IMG/VR virus record: IMGVR_UViG_3300021088_000005
Span: 1-64,000 of that record
Direction: 5' to 3' (one strand)
DNA length: 64,000 nt
Source: a virus
Shown: one piece after another, positions 17,287 to 24,541 of the stretch
Layout: every line of letters begins with the position of its first letter
How positions within the stretch are numbered: position 1 is the stretch's first letter
Position numbers and translations under genes: made by a program
Notes under the pieces: model-generated
Told to the model about the DNA's origin: nothing
The model's database searches: none
Seen by the model: only the letters and a program-made list of their open reading frames with translations

Positions 17287-17657
17287 TGCAGCACCTACTC
17301 GGTCATTACGAACTAGGGTTCAGGAACGTCCGGCTGTATGTGGACACCGATCATGGCAACGGATCGGTTGTTATAGTCCCGAAAGACAACGGTAGCTCCA
17401 AGATCATTGTTGGGATCGATTCCCCGTTGTACGAAGCGGTGTCGGTTCTGCTACATGAGCTATATGAGGCAGCACTGATCGACTTAAACACTCGGTACAA
17501 GAAACAACCAAGCTTTTCCGGGGAGTCATCTGACTTTGTATTCATGATGACTCACAATGAGCTAGGCGAAGCGCACGAAAGAGTAGGCACGATGCTAGTC
17601 AAGGCGATGCCAGTATTTGTGAAAGCGTATGCTAAATATTCAAACTATGAGGATTGA
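17286..17657 (+). CDS. hypothetical protein with HELYE motif
   Basis: 123 residues. LLHELYEAALIDL near 57-70 resembles the zinc helix of some small peptidase-like proteins, but the second His of HExxH is replaced by Glu. Other His residues (THNE, AHER) follow near 95-105. Could be a metal-binding protein of unknown activity. No signal peptide. Confidence 0.5.
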   Translation: MQHLLGHYELGFRNVRLYVDTDHGNGSVVIVPKDNGSSKIIVGIDSPLYEAVSVLLHELYEAALIDLNTRYKKQPSFSGESSDFVFMMTHNELGEAHERVGTMLVKAMPVFVKAYAKYSNYED

Positions 17658-17658
17658 A

Positions 17659-18405
17659 ATGCCGAAGACTTATCTGATATCCGACACTCACCTAAAGCAT
17701 GCTAAGGTTGCGACCTATTGCAAGCGTCCGGAGAATTTTACCGAATTGCTGAATCGCAACATAAAGCAGGTTATGCGCCCTGAGGATATACTGATACATC
17801 TCGGGGATGTCGGCATAGACAAGGCAGAGGGCACCGAAGGATTCATGAAGCATGTCCGGGAGTGGCCTGGACGTAAGATACTTGTGCGTGGCAATCACGA
17901 CAATAAGTCAGTGATGTACTACATGGAGCATGGATTTGATTTCGCGTGCGATGCGATGGTGTTTCGCGGAGCATGGCTGACTCACAAGCCATGGCTTGGC
18001 GAGTTGCCAGAAGGCACTCATGTCAACGTACATGGACATCTCCATAATGTTTGGGATGGATTTCTGCCGGAAGACCCGGAGAAGGAACAAGAAGACTTCG
18101 TATTCGCGGCACGCAACGGACGGTTGCAGCGACCGTGGCACCGTTTATTTGCAGTAGAGTATACAGACTACCGTCCGGTTGATTTTGACAAGTTCATAGC
18201 GAAGCCGGACAAGTACCAAGCACGACACCCGAAGAACCCGATAGTTGTGGAGTCAGCGGAGCACTTCAAGCAACTAACTGGCAAAGAATATTCAGCTAAG
18301 GATACAGTCAAGTTTGAATATGACACGTGCCCACGCTGCGCAATTCGTGGGTGTGAGGGCGACTGTTACACCGGACCCGGAACGCTCGGGATAGGACCGA
18401 TCTAA
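17659..18405 (+). CDS. calcineurin-like metallophosphoesterase (second)
   Basis: 248 residues from ATG 17659, chosen for the GAGGA just upstream. Motifs SDTHL near 7-11, GDVG near 49-52, GNHDN near 80-84 and HGHLH near 126-130. The C-terminal part adds ~80 residues ending in a Cys-rich CPRCAIRGCEGDC. Sequence order differs enough from the gene at 16451 that the two are not recent copies. Likely a nucleic-acid or nucleotide phosphatase. Confidence 0.8.
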   Translation: MPKTYLISDTHLKHAKVATYCKRPENFTELLNRNIKQVMRPEDILIHLGDVGIDKAEGTEGFMKHVREWPGRKILVRGNHDNKSVMYYMEHGFDFACDAMVFRGAWLTHKPWLGELPEGTHVNVHGHLHNVWDGFLPEDPEKEQEDFVFAARNGRLQRPWHRLFAVEYTDYRPVDFDKFIAKPDKYQARHPKNPIVVESAEHFKQLTGKEYSAKDTVKFEYDTCPRCAIRGCEGDCYTGPGTLGIGPI

Positions 18406-18956
18406 TGGCTAACTTCGAACCAATTATTCAATGGCTAATTTATCAAGAGGATTCGCATAAAGAACCCGGCAAGGTCGAAGACCTCCAAGATGGCGCTGGG
18501 CTGACTCGTTTCGGGTTGACTCAGCGTTGGCATCAGAAAGATTTGCCGATGGAGTTCTGGTCTACTATGGAGTTTGACGAAGCGGTGAAGTACGCTAAGA
18601 TAGCGTACAAGAAAAATTACTGGAATCTAATCGACGGAGACCTGATTAACTCAGATCAGGTCGCGGCTCCGGTGCTAAGCTTTGCGGTCAACGATACTGT
18701 CCACATAGCAGTCAAGACCCTTCAGGCTGTGCTACAAATTCCCGAAGACGGACTAATCGGACCGAAGACTTTGGAGGAATTAAATTCGAAAGACCCGGAT
18801 ATTGTAGCAAAATTGTTCCGAGCAGAATGGATCAGCTTCTACCAGCTTGATGTCAGGCTTAACCCGAGCAAGCAAAAGTTCCTGGAAGGCTGGATCAATC
18901 GTGCCAACTTCCCGTACCCTTCAAATCTAGTACCGGAGATATATGGGGATAAATGA
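18405..18956 (+). CDS. endolysin, glycosyl hydrolase 108 / ZliS-like
   Basis: 183 residues, TAATG start. N-terminal catalytic Glu E15 in a YQEDS context followed by GLTRFGLTQRW, as in N-acetylmuramidase GH108 proteins. The middle and C-terminal region (about 90-125, VKTLQAVLQIPEDGLIGP) matches the peptidoglycan-binding part of this family. No signal peptide, so a holin should release it. It lies in the early arm, far from the virion genes. Confidence 0.75.
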   Translation: MANFEPIIQWLIYQEDSHKEPGKVEDLQDGAGLTRFGLTQRWHQKDLPMEFWSTMEFDEAVKYAKIAYKKNYWNLIDGDLINSDQVAAPVLSFAVNDTVHIAVKTLQAVLQIPEDGLIGPKTLEELNSKDPDIVAKLFRAEWISFYQLDVRLNPSKQKFLEGWINRANFPYPSNLVPEIYGDK

Positions 18957-19323
18957 TTATCTGAATCCGACTAGTAAAGGTCCCGCCGACCCGCAACATC
19001 GATGGTCGTGCCCACGATGTAGGAAATATATTGTAGCGTTCACCGCTGGCGGCTTAGCAGTGCTGTCGGATGAACACATGGATCAGCACCGCCGCGAAGA
19101 CAAGGAACGCGGCAATATGACCATGGCGATGGCTGTGTTCCGCCCGAAGAATTATGACGTGTTGTCATTAACCCCGGAAGATTATGGTTTTTTAAAGACA
19201 CGTGGCATTAAGTTAGATGATAAAATCGAAGTAGATTTAACGTCAGAGAGAAGCCCGTCGGATGGCGAACTAGACCAGGCACGATGGGCTGACATATTGA
19301 GGCGAGCATGGAGAATCAAGTAA
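18943..19323 (+). CDS. hypothetical zinc-finger protein, 126 aa
   Basis: CPRC near 23-26 and H-x3-H near 45-50 form a C2H2-like site at the N-terminus. Acidic and helical afterwards. Overlaps both neighbours by about 15 bases. Confidence 0.5.
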   Translation: MGINDYLNPTSKGPADPQHRWSCPRCRKYIVAFTAGGLAVLSDEHMDQHRREDKERGNMTMAMAVFRPKNYDVLSLTPEDYGFLKTRGIKLDDKIEVDLTSERSPSDGELDQARWADILRRAWRIK

Positions 19324-19619
19324 ACGATAAAGAGATGGATATAGCTTACGCTGGATCATTCTTGCAGGAGTGGGCTCGCGGCGAGAAAGAGACTGTCAAG
19401 TTACAGTTAGCGGATAATGTTGAAACCTTGGTCAACGGGGTTACCTACTACCGAGAAAAGTATTTCACGGCTAAGGAAGACTACCAGACTCTTCTAGACA
19501 AGTACAACCAATTGACCGCGCTAAGCGCCGGGTACTTGAACCTAATGAACCAACAGAAGCAGCAGATCGATCAATTCTTAATTGAAGGGCAGAGAGACCT
19601 ACACCATGGCGAAGAGTAA
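19308..19619 (+). CDS. hypothetical coiled-coil protein, 103 aa
   Basis: Mostly helical, with a heptad-like central segment (YREKYFTAKEDYQTLLDKYN) and Gln-rich end. No domain recognised. Confidence 0.5.
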   Translation: MENQVNDKEMDIAYAGSFLQEWARGEKETVKLQLADNVETLVNGVTYYREKYFTAKEDYQTLLDKYNQLTALSAGYLNLMNQQKQQIDQFLIEGQRDLHHGEE

Positions 19620-19818
19620 GCGGAATGAAAAGCGTACGCGATTCACACTAGTGTCCGACAATAGCGGCCACTATTACAGCCTTCCGGTAGACGAGGAAAC
19701 AGACTTTTACGAATGGCTTGACGATGAAGAGCGATCAACATATACCGAGTCTAGCAAGTACGATCACTATCGAATAGAAGTATCAAGGTTGACTTTCACC
19801 GATCCTAAATGCGAATAG
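19606..19818 (+). CDS. small hypothetical protein, 70 aa
   Basis: ATG 19606 within the previous gene's end. Basic N-terminus (KSKRNEKRTR) and acidic middle (DEETDFYEWLDDEE). Unknown. Confidence 0.5.
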   Translation: MAKSKRNEKRTRFTLVSDNSGHYYSLPVDEETDFYEWLDDEERSTYTESSKYDHYRIEVSRLTFTDPKCE

Positions 19819-20297
19819 TATGGAACGACCAAGAATCGTGGTTTCAAGCCGAGCTAGGACTGAATGAGTTCTGGCGAGACGATATGGAACTAGTACGTTC
19901 GCTTGGCTTCAAGACAACTGGTCCGCCTACGTGGCAGTGGCACACCTCAAAGATTAGTCTCCTAGATAAGCTACGCAGTCAGCAGCCGAAGTCCGGGCTG
20001 TCGATTACTGAATTAGCCCTGCAAAAGTATCAATTCCTGAAACAACAATCCGATCAGAAGAAACAGCTTAAAAAGCAGTTTACCAAGGCTGCGGAAGAAC
20101 TGCGTCCGTCCAACTGGAAAGAGTACATCGATCCGGAAACAGGCATTGTGTGCAAGGAAGTTCCGCCTGCGGACGAGCCTTTCACATGGAAGTACATTCC
20201 GCCTGAGCCTCCTTCCGCCTGGTGTTTCATTTGCGGAGACGCCGTTTATGACTATGAGGGAACAGATTGTTGTTTGTGGTGCTCGAAAGTTTCTTAA
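19809..20297 (+). CDS. hypothetical protein with C-terminal zinc ribbon
   Basis: 162 residues. The first ~55 residues resemble the short module found before some phage helicases (GLNEFWRDDMELVRSLGF, then W-x-W). C-terminal CFIC and CCLWC make a zinc ribbon. Last gene before promoter P3. Confidence 0.5.
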   Translation: MRIVWNDQESWFQAELGLNEFWRDDMELVRSLGFKTTGPPTWQWHTSKISLLDKLRSQQPKSGLSITELALQKYQFLKQQSDQKKQLKKQFTKAAEELRPSNWKEYIDPETGIVCKEVPPADEPFTWKYIPPEPPSAWCFICGDAVYDYEGTDCCLWCSKVS

Positions 20298-20305
20298 AAT
20301 AATGC

Positions 20306-20334
20306 TTGACAAATAAACCGAAGTATGAGATACT
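20306..20334 (+). promoter_or_regulatory. sigma-70-type promoter P3
   Basis: TTGACA 20306-20311, 17-base spacer, GATACT 20329-20334. It drives about 245 noncoding bases made of three stem-closed RNA domains before the gene at 20587. Confidence 0.8.
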
Positions 20335-20341
20335 ATGTTCA

Positions 20342-20407
20342 CGGTGAGAGGAAGGGAAACGGCACTGAGACATGCCGTCGGCGTGCATACGCCGGGAGCC
20401 CTCACCG
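20342..20407 (+). ncRNA. structured RNA domain 1 (three-way junction)
   Basis: Closing stem CGGTGAG (20342-20348) with CTCACCG (20401-20407), seven pairs. Inside are hairpin ACGGCA/TGCCGT (20359-20364 with 20373-20378, eight-base loop) and hairpin CGGCGT/ACGCCG (20379-20384 with 20389-20394, loop GCAT). A seven-pair closing stem is tRNA-like, but there is no T-arm sequence. Confidence 0.6.
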
Positions 20408-20418
20408 AAAATCTTAAG

Positions 20419-20478
20419 CACTCGGCTCGCTTGTAACCGAGCACAGACAAGTCTGATAGACTTTAGTCATGTCGAGTG
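20419..20478 (+). ncRNA. structured RNA domain 2, tRNA-Thr-like anticodon arm
   Basis: Closing stem CACTCG (20419-20424) with CGAGTG (20473-20478). Hairpin GCTCG/CGAGC (20425-20429 with 20438-20442) carries CTTGTAAC, close to a Thr (TGT) anticodon loop but one base too long. A second hairpin AAGTCT/AGACTT spans 20449-20463. No TTCGA T-loop. Not a canonical tRNA. Confidence 0.5.
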
Positions 20479-20480
20479 AG

Positions 20481-20569
20481 GCCCGTCAGCTAAGCTAACG
20501 GTCGCTCCGTTAGGGGACAAGCACTCAGCCTTGAACTGAGGAATGTGGGTTCGAATCCCACCGGGCACA
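20481..20569 (+). tRNA. tRNA-like RNA with hairpin insertion in the D-loop
   Basis: Canonical T-arm GTGGG-TTCGAAT-CCCAC (20545-20561); anticodon arm CTCAG-CCTTGAA-CTGAG (20524-20540), reading TTG (Gln) if the loop is seven bases, but with C instead of U at position 33; acceptor GCCCG (20481-20485) with CGGGC (20562-20566), only five pairs. The short D-stem GCT/AGC encloses an extra hairpin CTAACGG/CCGTTAG (20495-20513). No encoded CCA. May be a functional variant or a decaying tRNA. Confidence 0.55.
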
Positions 20570-20586
20570 ATTTTATAGGAGATAAA

Positions 20587-20739
20587 ATGGCTGCTAAGCT
20601 GAACACAAAGGACCACCGACAGAGAAAGAACCCGAAGTCTGCTGAGGCGTATCAGAAGGAACGCCGGGAGCGGAACGAATCACGACCGAAGCAAGTATGG
20701 GATGGTGATAAATGGGTCCGCACAACTGTCGAGAACTAG
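20587..20739 (+). CDS. small basic hypothetical protein, 50 aa
   Basis: ATG 20587 with TAGGAGA upstream, 18 bases after the tRNA-like element. Very basic and charged. Unknown. Confidence 0.5.
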   Translation: MAAKLNTKDHRQRKNPKSAEAYQKERRERNESRPKQVWDGDKWVRTTVEN

Positions 20740-20906
20740 GGGCTCGCGGAGAGTTCATCTATTTGTGCTCCAGGTGCGGTGGGTGCTACCGATGCCAGCA
20801 CAAGCTGATCTGGCTAGACGAAGCTGAGAAATATATGTGGAAGTGCAAAGATCGAAAATTACGTCCGGTAATTAACGACGGAAAGTTGAAACATGAGTCA
20901 CAGTAA
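20712..20906 (+). CDS. small zinc-ribbon protein, 64 aa
   Basis: CSRCGGCYRCQH near 19-30 gives three close Cys pairs and a later C. Overlaps the previous gene by 28 bases. Unknown. Confidence 0.45.
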   Translation: MGPHNCRELGARGEFIYLCSRCGGCYRCQHKLIWLDEAEKYMWKCKDRKLRPVINDGKLKHESQ

Positions 20907-21096
20907 GTTAGTGCCGAATCCACATATTCCGCCTACCCGACGGGTTGAGGATTGTATTTGTGGCGGGATGACCTCTAGCACCGGGTGGCGACGTATGATT
21001 GTGTGCCCTGCATGTGACGGAGTTGTATCGTTCCACACCGAACCATGTGACTGCGGGGACGTATTTTGGGATGGACCAATAGGAGAGCACCAATGA
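20893..21096 (+). CDS. small zinc-ribbon protein, 67 aa
   Basis: CICGG, CPACDG and CDCGD cysteine motifs suggest two zinc knuckles. Ends in an ATGA overlap with the next gene. Confidence 0.5.
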   Translation: MSHSKLVPNPHIPPTRRVEDCICGGMTSSTGWRRMIVCPACDGVVSFHTEPCDCGDVFWDGPIGEHQ

Positions 21097-21221
21097 GGAT
21101 TCCTGTGTGGATGAAAGTTATCGGAATGTATTTCGCGCTAATGGCTGGCGTAGCAGTTACATTTTTCTTCTTTGAAATTCTGTTTATTTACGCGGATAAA
21201 TTCGACCACTGGTTGAGGTGA
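21093..21221 (+). CDS. 42-aa single-pass membrane protein
   Basis: ATG 21093, preceded by AGGAG. One hydrophobic helix from about residue 9 to 32 with a Phe run. A holin-like or membrane-regulatory role is possible but not shown. Confidence 0.5.
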   Translation: MRIPVWMKVIGMYFALMAGVAVTFFFFEILFIYADKFDHWLR

Positions 21222-21223
21222 GC

Positions 21224-21451
21224 ATGAAAAATTTCACAGTTAAACTTATAGCAGAAGGAAATCCGGGCTCCGGTAAGACTACTGTACTGGAGATAGCACG
21301 CGAAGCGCTTCGCAAAGCAGGTTACGGAGTCACAGAGATTAAAAGATTCGGAGACGAATGGGTCATAGAAGTCATGGAAGTAACTACCGCGATTGAGAAA
21401 ACGGAGGTCATATGGCTGAACAACCAAAAACAGAAGTCAAAAAAGAACTAA
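21224..21451 (+). CDS. minimal P-loop protein, 75 aa
   Basis: ATG 21224, with an alternative GTG at 21218. Residues 1-50 contain one strand, Walker A GNPGSGKTT at about 13-21, a helix and a second strand, then the chain ends without a Walker B or sensor. It could bind a nucleotide as part of an oligomer or be a remnant of a P-loop kinase. Confidence 0.5.
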   Translation: MKNFTVKLIAEGNPGSGKTTVLEIAREALRKAGYGVTEIKRFGDEWVIEVMEVTTAIEKTEVIWLNNQKQKSKKN

Positions 21452-21630
21452 CCCCAGATCAGTTGGCGTATCGGCAGGCTCATAAGATGTCGAATCGCCA
21501 GATGTCCCGCCGATTGAAGCGGATCGCACGCACAACTCCGCACAACATGGACGCGGTCTGGGCGATTGTGCTGTCCCAGGTCGTGGACAATACCAAGCCT
21601 CTCGGCAGAATGGAGCCGTTTCTAAGATGA
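21412..21630 (+). CDS. hypothetical protein, 72 aa
   Basis: Basic helical protein (MSNRQMSRRLKRIAR). Overlaps the P-loop gene by 40 bases and the next by ATGA. Unknown. Confidence 0.45.
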   Translation: MAEQPKTEVKKELTPDQLAYRQAHKMSNRQMSRRLKRIARTTPHNMDAVWAIVLSQVVDNTKPLGRMEPFLR

Positions 21631-21737
21631 CGTTCGATCAGGCGCAAGAAATAATCTTGACACTCCACCGGATTGGTGGTATAATAGCTGCGTTGCTGGT
21701 TTTTAAGTTTCTTCGCTGGCTTTTGGAGGGCAAATGA
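21627..21737 (+). CDS. 36-aa membrane peptide
   Basis: ATG 21627 in an ATGA overlap, ending in ATGA with the ligase. Hydrophobic IGGIIAALLVFKFL segment. Promoter P4 lies inside it, so the ORF might be partly fortuitous. Confidence 0.4.
   Translation: MTFDQAQEIILTLHRIGGIIAALLVFKFLRWLLEGK
21657..21685 (+). promoter_or_regulatory. full-consensus promoter P4 with dyad in spacer
   Basis: TTGACA 21657-21662, 17-base spacer, TATAAT 21680-21685, both boxes perfect. The spacer carries the inverted repeat CCACC-GGATT-GGTGG (21665-21679), a possible operator. Would transcribe the ligase gene. Confidence 0.7.
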
Positions 21738-22624
21738 CATTCAAACCGATGCTCGCGGCTGGAATCACCGATATGTCGAAGCTGAAGTACCCTCTGTACG
21801 CTTCGATCAAGTACGACGGAATCCGTGCGACTATGCAGGGCGGCAAGCTGCTGAGCCGTACTCTGAAGCCGATTCCCAACGAGAACGTGCAGAAGATGTT
21901 CGCGCACCTGCCTGAAGGCTTCGACGGAGAGTTGATGTTCGGAGACCCGGCTGCGAAAGATGTGTTCCAATTGACCACTTCGGTGGTAATGTCCCACACG
22001 AAGCAGGCTGCGGGGATTAAGTTTTATGCGTTCGATCAATACGACACAGGACTATTCAAAGAGCGTACCGGAAATACGTACACTCAAGTTTTCGATATGG
22101 ATGACGAAAATGTCGAATATGTTGACCACCATTTGATTCGTGACGAAAAAGAGCTACTCCAGTATGAAGAGACAGTACTAAGCGCAGGGTACGAGGGTCT
22201 GATTCTTCGTTCAGTGGACGGACCGTACAAAGAGGGCCGCTCAACCGAGAAGCAGGGCTGGCTATTAAAGCTTAAGCGATTCGAGGATGCTGAGGCTAAG
22301 ATTGTAGACTTCGTGGAAGAGCAGGAGAATACGAACGAAGCCAAGACAAACCTGCTAGGGCGCACCGAGCGCAGCACCAAGAAAGAAGGCATGGTCGGCA
22401 AGGGAACCTTGGGCAAGTTCGAGGTGATCGGCATCAACGGCAAGTACAAAGATGTCGAGTTCTCTGTCGGTGGCGGGCTGACTGCTGAGCAGCGGGATTC
22501 GTTCTGGAAGAAACGCAAATCACTCGTAGGCAAGATCATCAAGTACAAGTTCTTCCCGGTCGGCTGCGTAGACAAACCACGGTTCCCGGTGTTCCTGGGG
22601 TTCCGAGACAAGAAGGATATGTGA
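21734..22624 (+). CDS. ATP-dependent DNA ligase
   Basis: 296 residues. Nucleotidyltransferase motifs: KYDGIR at 26-31 with Lys26 as the adenylated residue, DGELM (motif III) near 64-68, YEGLILR (IV) near 154-160, and WLLKLKR (V) near 176-182. A C-terminal OB-fold-like part follows (about 220-296). Similar in size and layout to T7-type phage ligases. Seals nicks during replication and recombination. ATGA overlap with the upstream peptide and a consensus promoter just before it. Confidence 0.9.
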   Translation: MTFKPMLAAGITDMSKLKYPLYASIKYDGIRATMQGGKLLSRTLKPIPNENVQKMFAHLPEGFDGELMFGDPAAKDVFQLTTSVVMSHTKQAAGIKFYAFDQYDTGLFKERTGNTYTQVFDMDDENVEYVDHHLIRDEKELLQYEETVLSAGYEGLILRSVDGPYKEGRSTEKQGWLLKLKRFEDAEAKIVDFVEEQENTNEAKTNLLGRTERSTKKEGMVGKGTLGKFEVIGINGKYKDVEFSVGGGLTAEQRDSFWKKRKSLVGKIIKYKFFPVGCVDKPRFPVFLGFRDKKDM

Positions 22625-22725
22625 AATTCTTAAAGAAACTATTCGGATGCAAATGCGGTGACCACGTTGCGGCTCCAGCGGAGTCGAATACATACTGTCC
22701 GCTTCCGCGCTACGGTGCAAAATGA
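22621..22725 (+). CDS. 34-aa hypothetical peptide
   Basis: GTG in a GTGA overlap with the ligase stop, ATGA with the next gene. Contains CKC and a later Cys. Unknown. Confidence 0.4.
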   Translation: MKFLKKLFGCKCGDHVAAPAESNTYCPLPRYGAK

Positions 22726-22967
22726 CCAAACTTTATCAGAAGGTCTACCAATTGAAAACAGGCGCGGAGCACGCCATGGACGTGGCGCTAAACGCCGGAC
22801 AGCGGGACGCTGCGGAGAAGTGGGACATACAGGCTAACGCCTACACCAAGGTGCTGTCGTTGCTCGGAGACCCGGAGATCACACCGACAAAGTGGCAGCG
22901 ATTGCTTTGCCGGATATTCCATCAACGCCATAGCCTGAACTGTCCGAACTGCGGCGGAACATACTGA
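22722..22967 (+). CDS. hypothetical protein, 81 aa
   Basis: Helical N-terminal two thirds, C-terminal CPNCGG knuckle. Unknown. Followed by promoter P5. Confidence 0.5.
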   Translation: MTKLYQKVYQLKTGAEHAMDVALNAGQRDAAEKWDIQANAYTKVLSLLGDPEITPTKWQRLLCRIFHQRHSLNCPNCGGTY

Positions 22968-22976
22968 AAATAGTGC

Positions 22977-23005
22977 TTGACAAATAAACAGTTTTCTGGT
23001 AGAAT
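22977..23005 (+). promoter_or_regulatory. sigma-70-type promoter P5
   Basis: TTGACA 22977-22982, 17-base spacer, TAGAAT 23000-23005. The sequence around its -35 is almost the same as in P3 (TGCTTGACAAATAAAC). Drives a structured leader. Confidence 0.85.
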
Positions 23006-23021
23006 CTATTTCTACAATGCA

Positions 23022-23073
23022 GACGAAGGCGGACGGACCGGATCAAACCTAGCCTGTCCAACCCGCCTTCGTC
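23022..23073 (+). ncRNA. structured leader RNA with 11-bp closing stem
   Basis: GACGAAGGCGG (23022-23032) pairs perfectly with CCGCCTTCGTC (23063-23073). An inner GGAC/GTCC pair (23035-23038, 23056-23059) extends it. Begins about 10 bases after the predicted start of P5 and ends 16 bases before ATG 23090. There is no T-run after it, so not an obvious terminator. May be a leader element or an independent small RNA. Confidence 0.55.
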
Positions 23074-23089
23074 AGAAAGAGAGGATAAA

Positions 23090-23290
23090 ATGGATAAGCT
23101 ACTTAAAGCATTCGGAGTTTTCTTTGTGGCAATTATTCTCGGATTTTTGCTTAATTATCCGACTATGTTGATTGTCAACTACTTGTTCGCTCCGACGTTC
23201 CTGCTGCATGTGTTCGGGGTTGCGAAATTGACGTTCTGGCGCACATACCTGCTTAGCGTTCTGGCAGTCTGGAAGTTTGGGGCCAAGTAA
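23090..23290 (+). CDS. small membrane protein, two TM segments, 66 aa
   Basis: Preceded by AGAGAGGA. Hydrophobic stretches at about 7-22 and 26-42, plus a partial third. Could be a holin, a membrane-depolarising protein or another early membrane factor; nothing distinguishes these. Confidence 0.55.
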   Translation: MDKLLKAFGVFFVAIILGFLLNYPTMLIVNYLFAPTFLLHVFGVAKLTFWRTYLLSVLAVWKFGAK

Positions 23291-23676
23291 TGCTATTTTG
23301 TGAAGATTGTCGGATTAACAAAGGCTGGCCGGACTCCTTAGTCTGGCCTAGAACCAAGTGTGAAGTTTGCGGAGCAACCGGGGAGTGCTATGATGTTCCT
23401 GCGGTCATGCTGATACCGGAAGATAAGCTTAGTCTAGAGCAAAAGGGGATTCGCAGGATGTTGCTCGCGGGGTTTCAGGATAAGGCGGAACAAATGGTTA
23501 TCACCTACCTGGACGGTAGGGTTGACAATCGAATGACAGACTTATTGAAACAGGTATTCATCAAGAGAAACAACGAAATAGACTGGTACGCGACGTTCGC
23601 GGCTCGACTGAAGGTGCAGGACGGCCATCGGGAGTCACAACGCGCTCGAAGAGATAGGAGAAAACATGAATTATAA
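23290..23676 (+). CDS. hypothetical protein with zinc ribbon, 128 aa
   Basis: CEDC near 4-7 and CEVCGATGEC near 24-33. Helical remainder with a basic end. TAATG coupling to the membrane-protein gene. Confidence 0.5.
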   Translation: MLFCEDCRINKGWPDSLVWPRTKCEVCGATGECYDVPAVMLIPEDKLSLEQKGIRRMLLAGFQDKAEQMVITYLDGRVDNRMTDLLKQVFIKRNNEIDWYATFAARLKVQDGHRESQRARRDRRKHEL

Positions 23677-24274
23677 AATCGGAGACAAGGTTGAAGTCAA
23701 GTACGGCTATTCGTGGAACGGCACCGGAGAGATCGTTCGGGTTCGTCCGGAAGGTTTCTTAGGCGCAACTTACATTGTCCGTTACGATAATTCGGAGAGA
23801 GAAGGCGGATTCCTTGCTAAACATTCGGCTCTGGTTGCTCCAACTCTCGGCGGATTCAAAGTCGGGGACAAGGCGTTCGCGCCGGGTCGTCGCTTCTATG
23901 AGAATCCATGCACAGTCACAAAGATCAACAAGGAATTTGTTTACTTGACAACTGACGCTGCCCCAATCGTAACTGGCGGGTTCTATCCGTACAATGTCAA
24001 GCTGATCGCTCCGGCGAAAACAGTCACTACAAAGTCGAGAGCGTACACAGTCGCCAAGACTATGGCTATCAATCTCGCGAAGCGCAACGGGACAGTCAAC
24101 GCTGACCAGGTTCAGCAAGAGATCGCAGCACTCGGCTACAAGTCTACCGATTTGGGCAACGCAGCCGGGGTGTTGTTCCGTGGCAAGAATTGGGAGAAAG
24201 TCGGCACCGTGAAGAGTGCTCGCAAGGGTAACCACTTCCGGACGATTGTCAACTGGAAGTACATCGGAGCGTAA
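23666..24274 (+). CDS. hypothetical protein with two SH3/KOW-like repeats
   Basis: 202 residues. Two beta-barrel-like repeats: KIGDKVEVKYGY at 4-15 with VRYDN, and KVGDKAFAPGRR near 66-77. A helical C-terminal part (about 115-200) looks like a winged-helix. Suggests RNA, DNA or ribosome/RNAP binding. Overlaps the previous gene by 11 bases. Confidence 0.55.
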   Translation: MNYKIGDKVEVKYGYSWNGTGEIVRVRPEGFLGATYIVRYDNSEREGGFLAKHSALVAPTLGGFKVGDKAFAPGRRFYENPCTVTKINKEFVYLTTDAAPIVTGGFYPYNVKLIAPAKTVTTKSRAYTVAKTMAINLAKRNGTVNADQVQQEIAALGYKSTDLGNAAGVLFRGKNWEKVGTVKSARKGNHFRTIVNWKYIGA

Positions 24275-24541
24275 ATGAAAACCTTAACATGGGCATCTGC
24301 GATTTTGCTAGCGGGTGCCCTTATCTACGGGTGCGCATCGGACGGAGTACAAACCGTTCAAACAAATAATCATGATATTCATGTGACATTTCTGTTTGAG
24401 CATGACGGTTGCAAGGTGTATCGCTTCATGGACGCTGGAAACTATATCTATTACGCCAACTGCGGGCTGTCTTCGGACACCGCATGGAACCACATGGTGG
24501 GAAGGGTTAATCGGCATGAGCAAGTCCCAACAAACCAGTGA
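24275..24541 (+). CDS. phage lipoprotein, DUF4884-like
   Basis: 88 residues. N-terminal KTLTWASAILLAGALIYGC gives a hydrophobic stretch with lipobox IYGC (Cys20). The mature part has LFEHDGCKVYRFMDAGNYIY, characteristic of DUF4884. Would be lipid-anchored in a host membrane. Phage lipoproteins of this size sometimes block receptors or DNA entry by other phages; that role here is inference. Confidence 0.7.
   Translation: MKTLTWASAILLAGALIYGCASDGVQTVQTNNHDIHVTFLFEHDGCKVYRFMDAGNYIYYANCGLSSDTAWNHMVGRVNRHEQVPTNQ

Noticed and set aside
17286-17657. True HExxH metalloprotease
   Set aside because: The motif reads HELYE, lacking the second His, so zinc peptidase activity is not supported.
20341-20480. 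Hammerhead ribozyme-like fragments (CTGATAG, CGAAAA, GTC)
   Set aside because: The catalytic CUGAUGA core is not present and the pieces cannot be arranged around one three-way junction.
20341-20569. tmRNA
   Set aside because: A T-arm and acceptor-like end exist, but there is no paired 5' acceptor half at the array start, no tag reading frame and the length is too short.
23022-23073. Rho-independent terminator
   Set aside because: The stem is long, but the 30-base enclosed segment is too large and no T-run follows.
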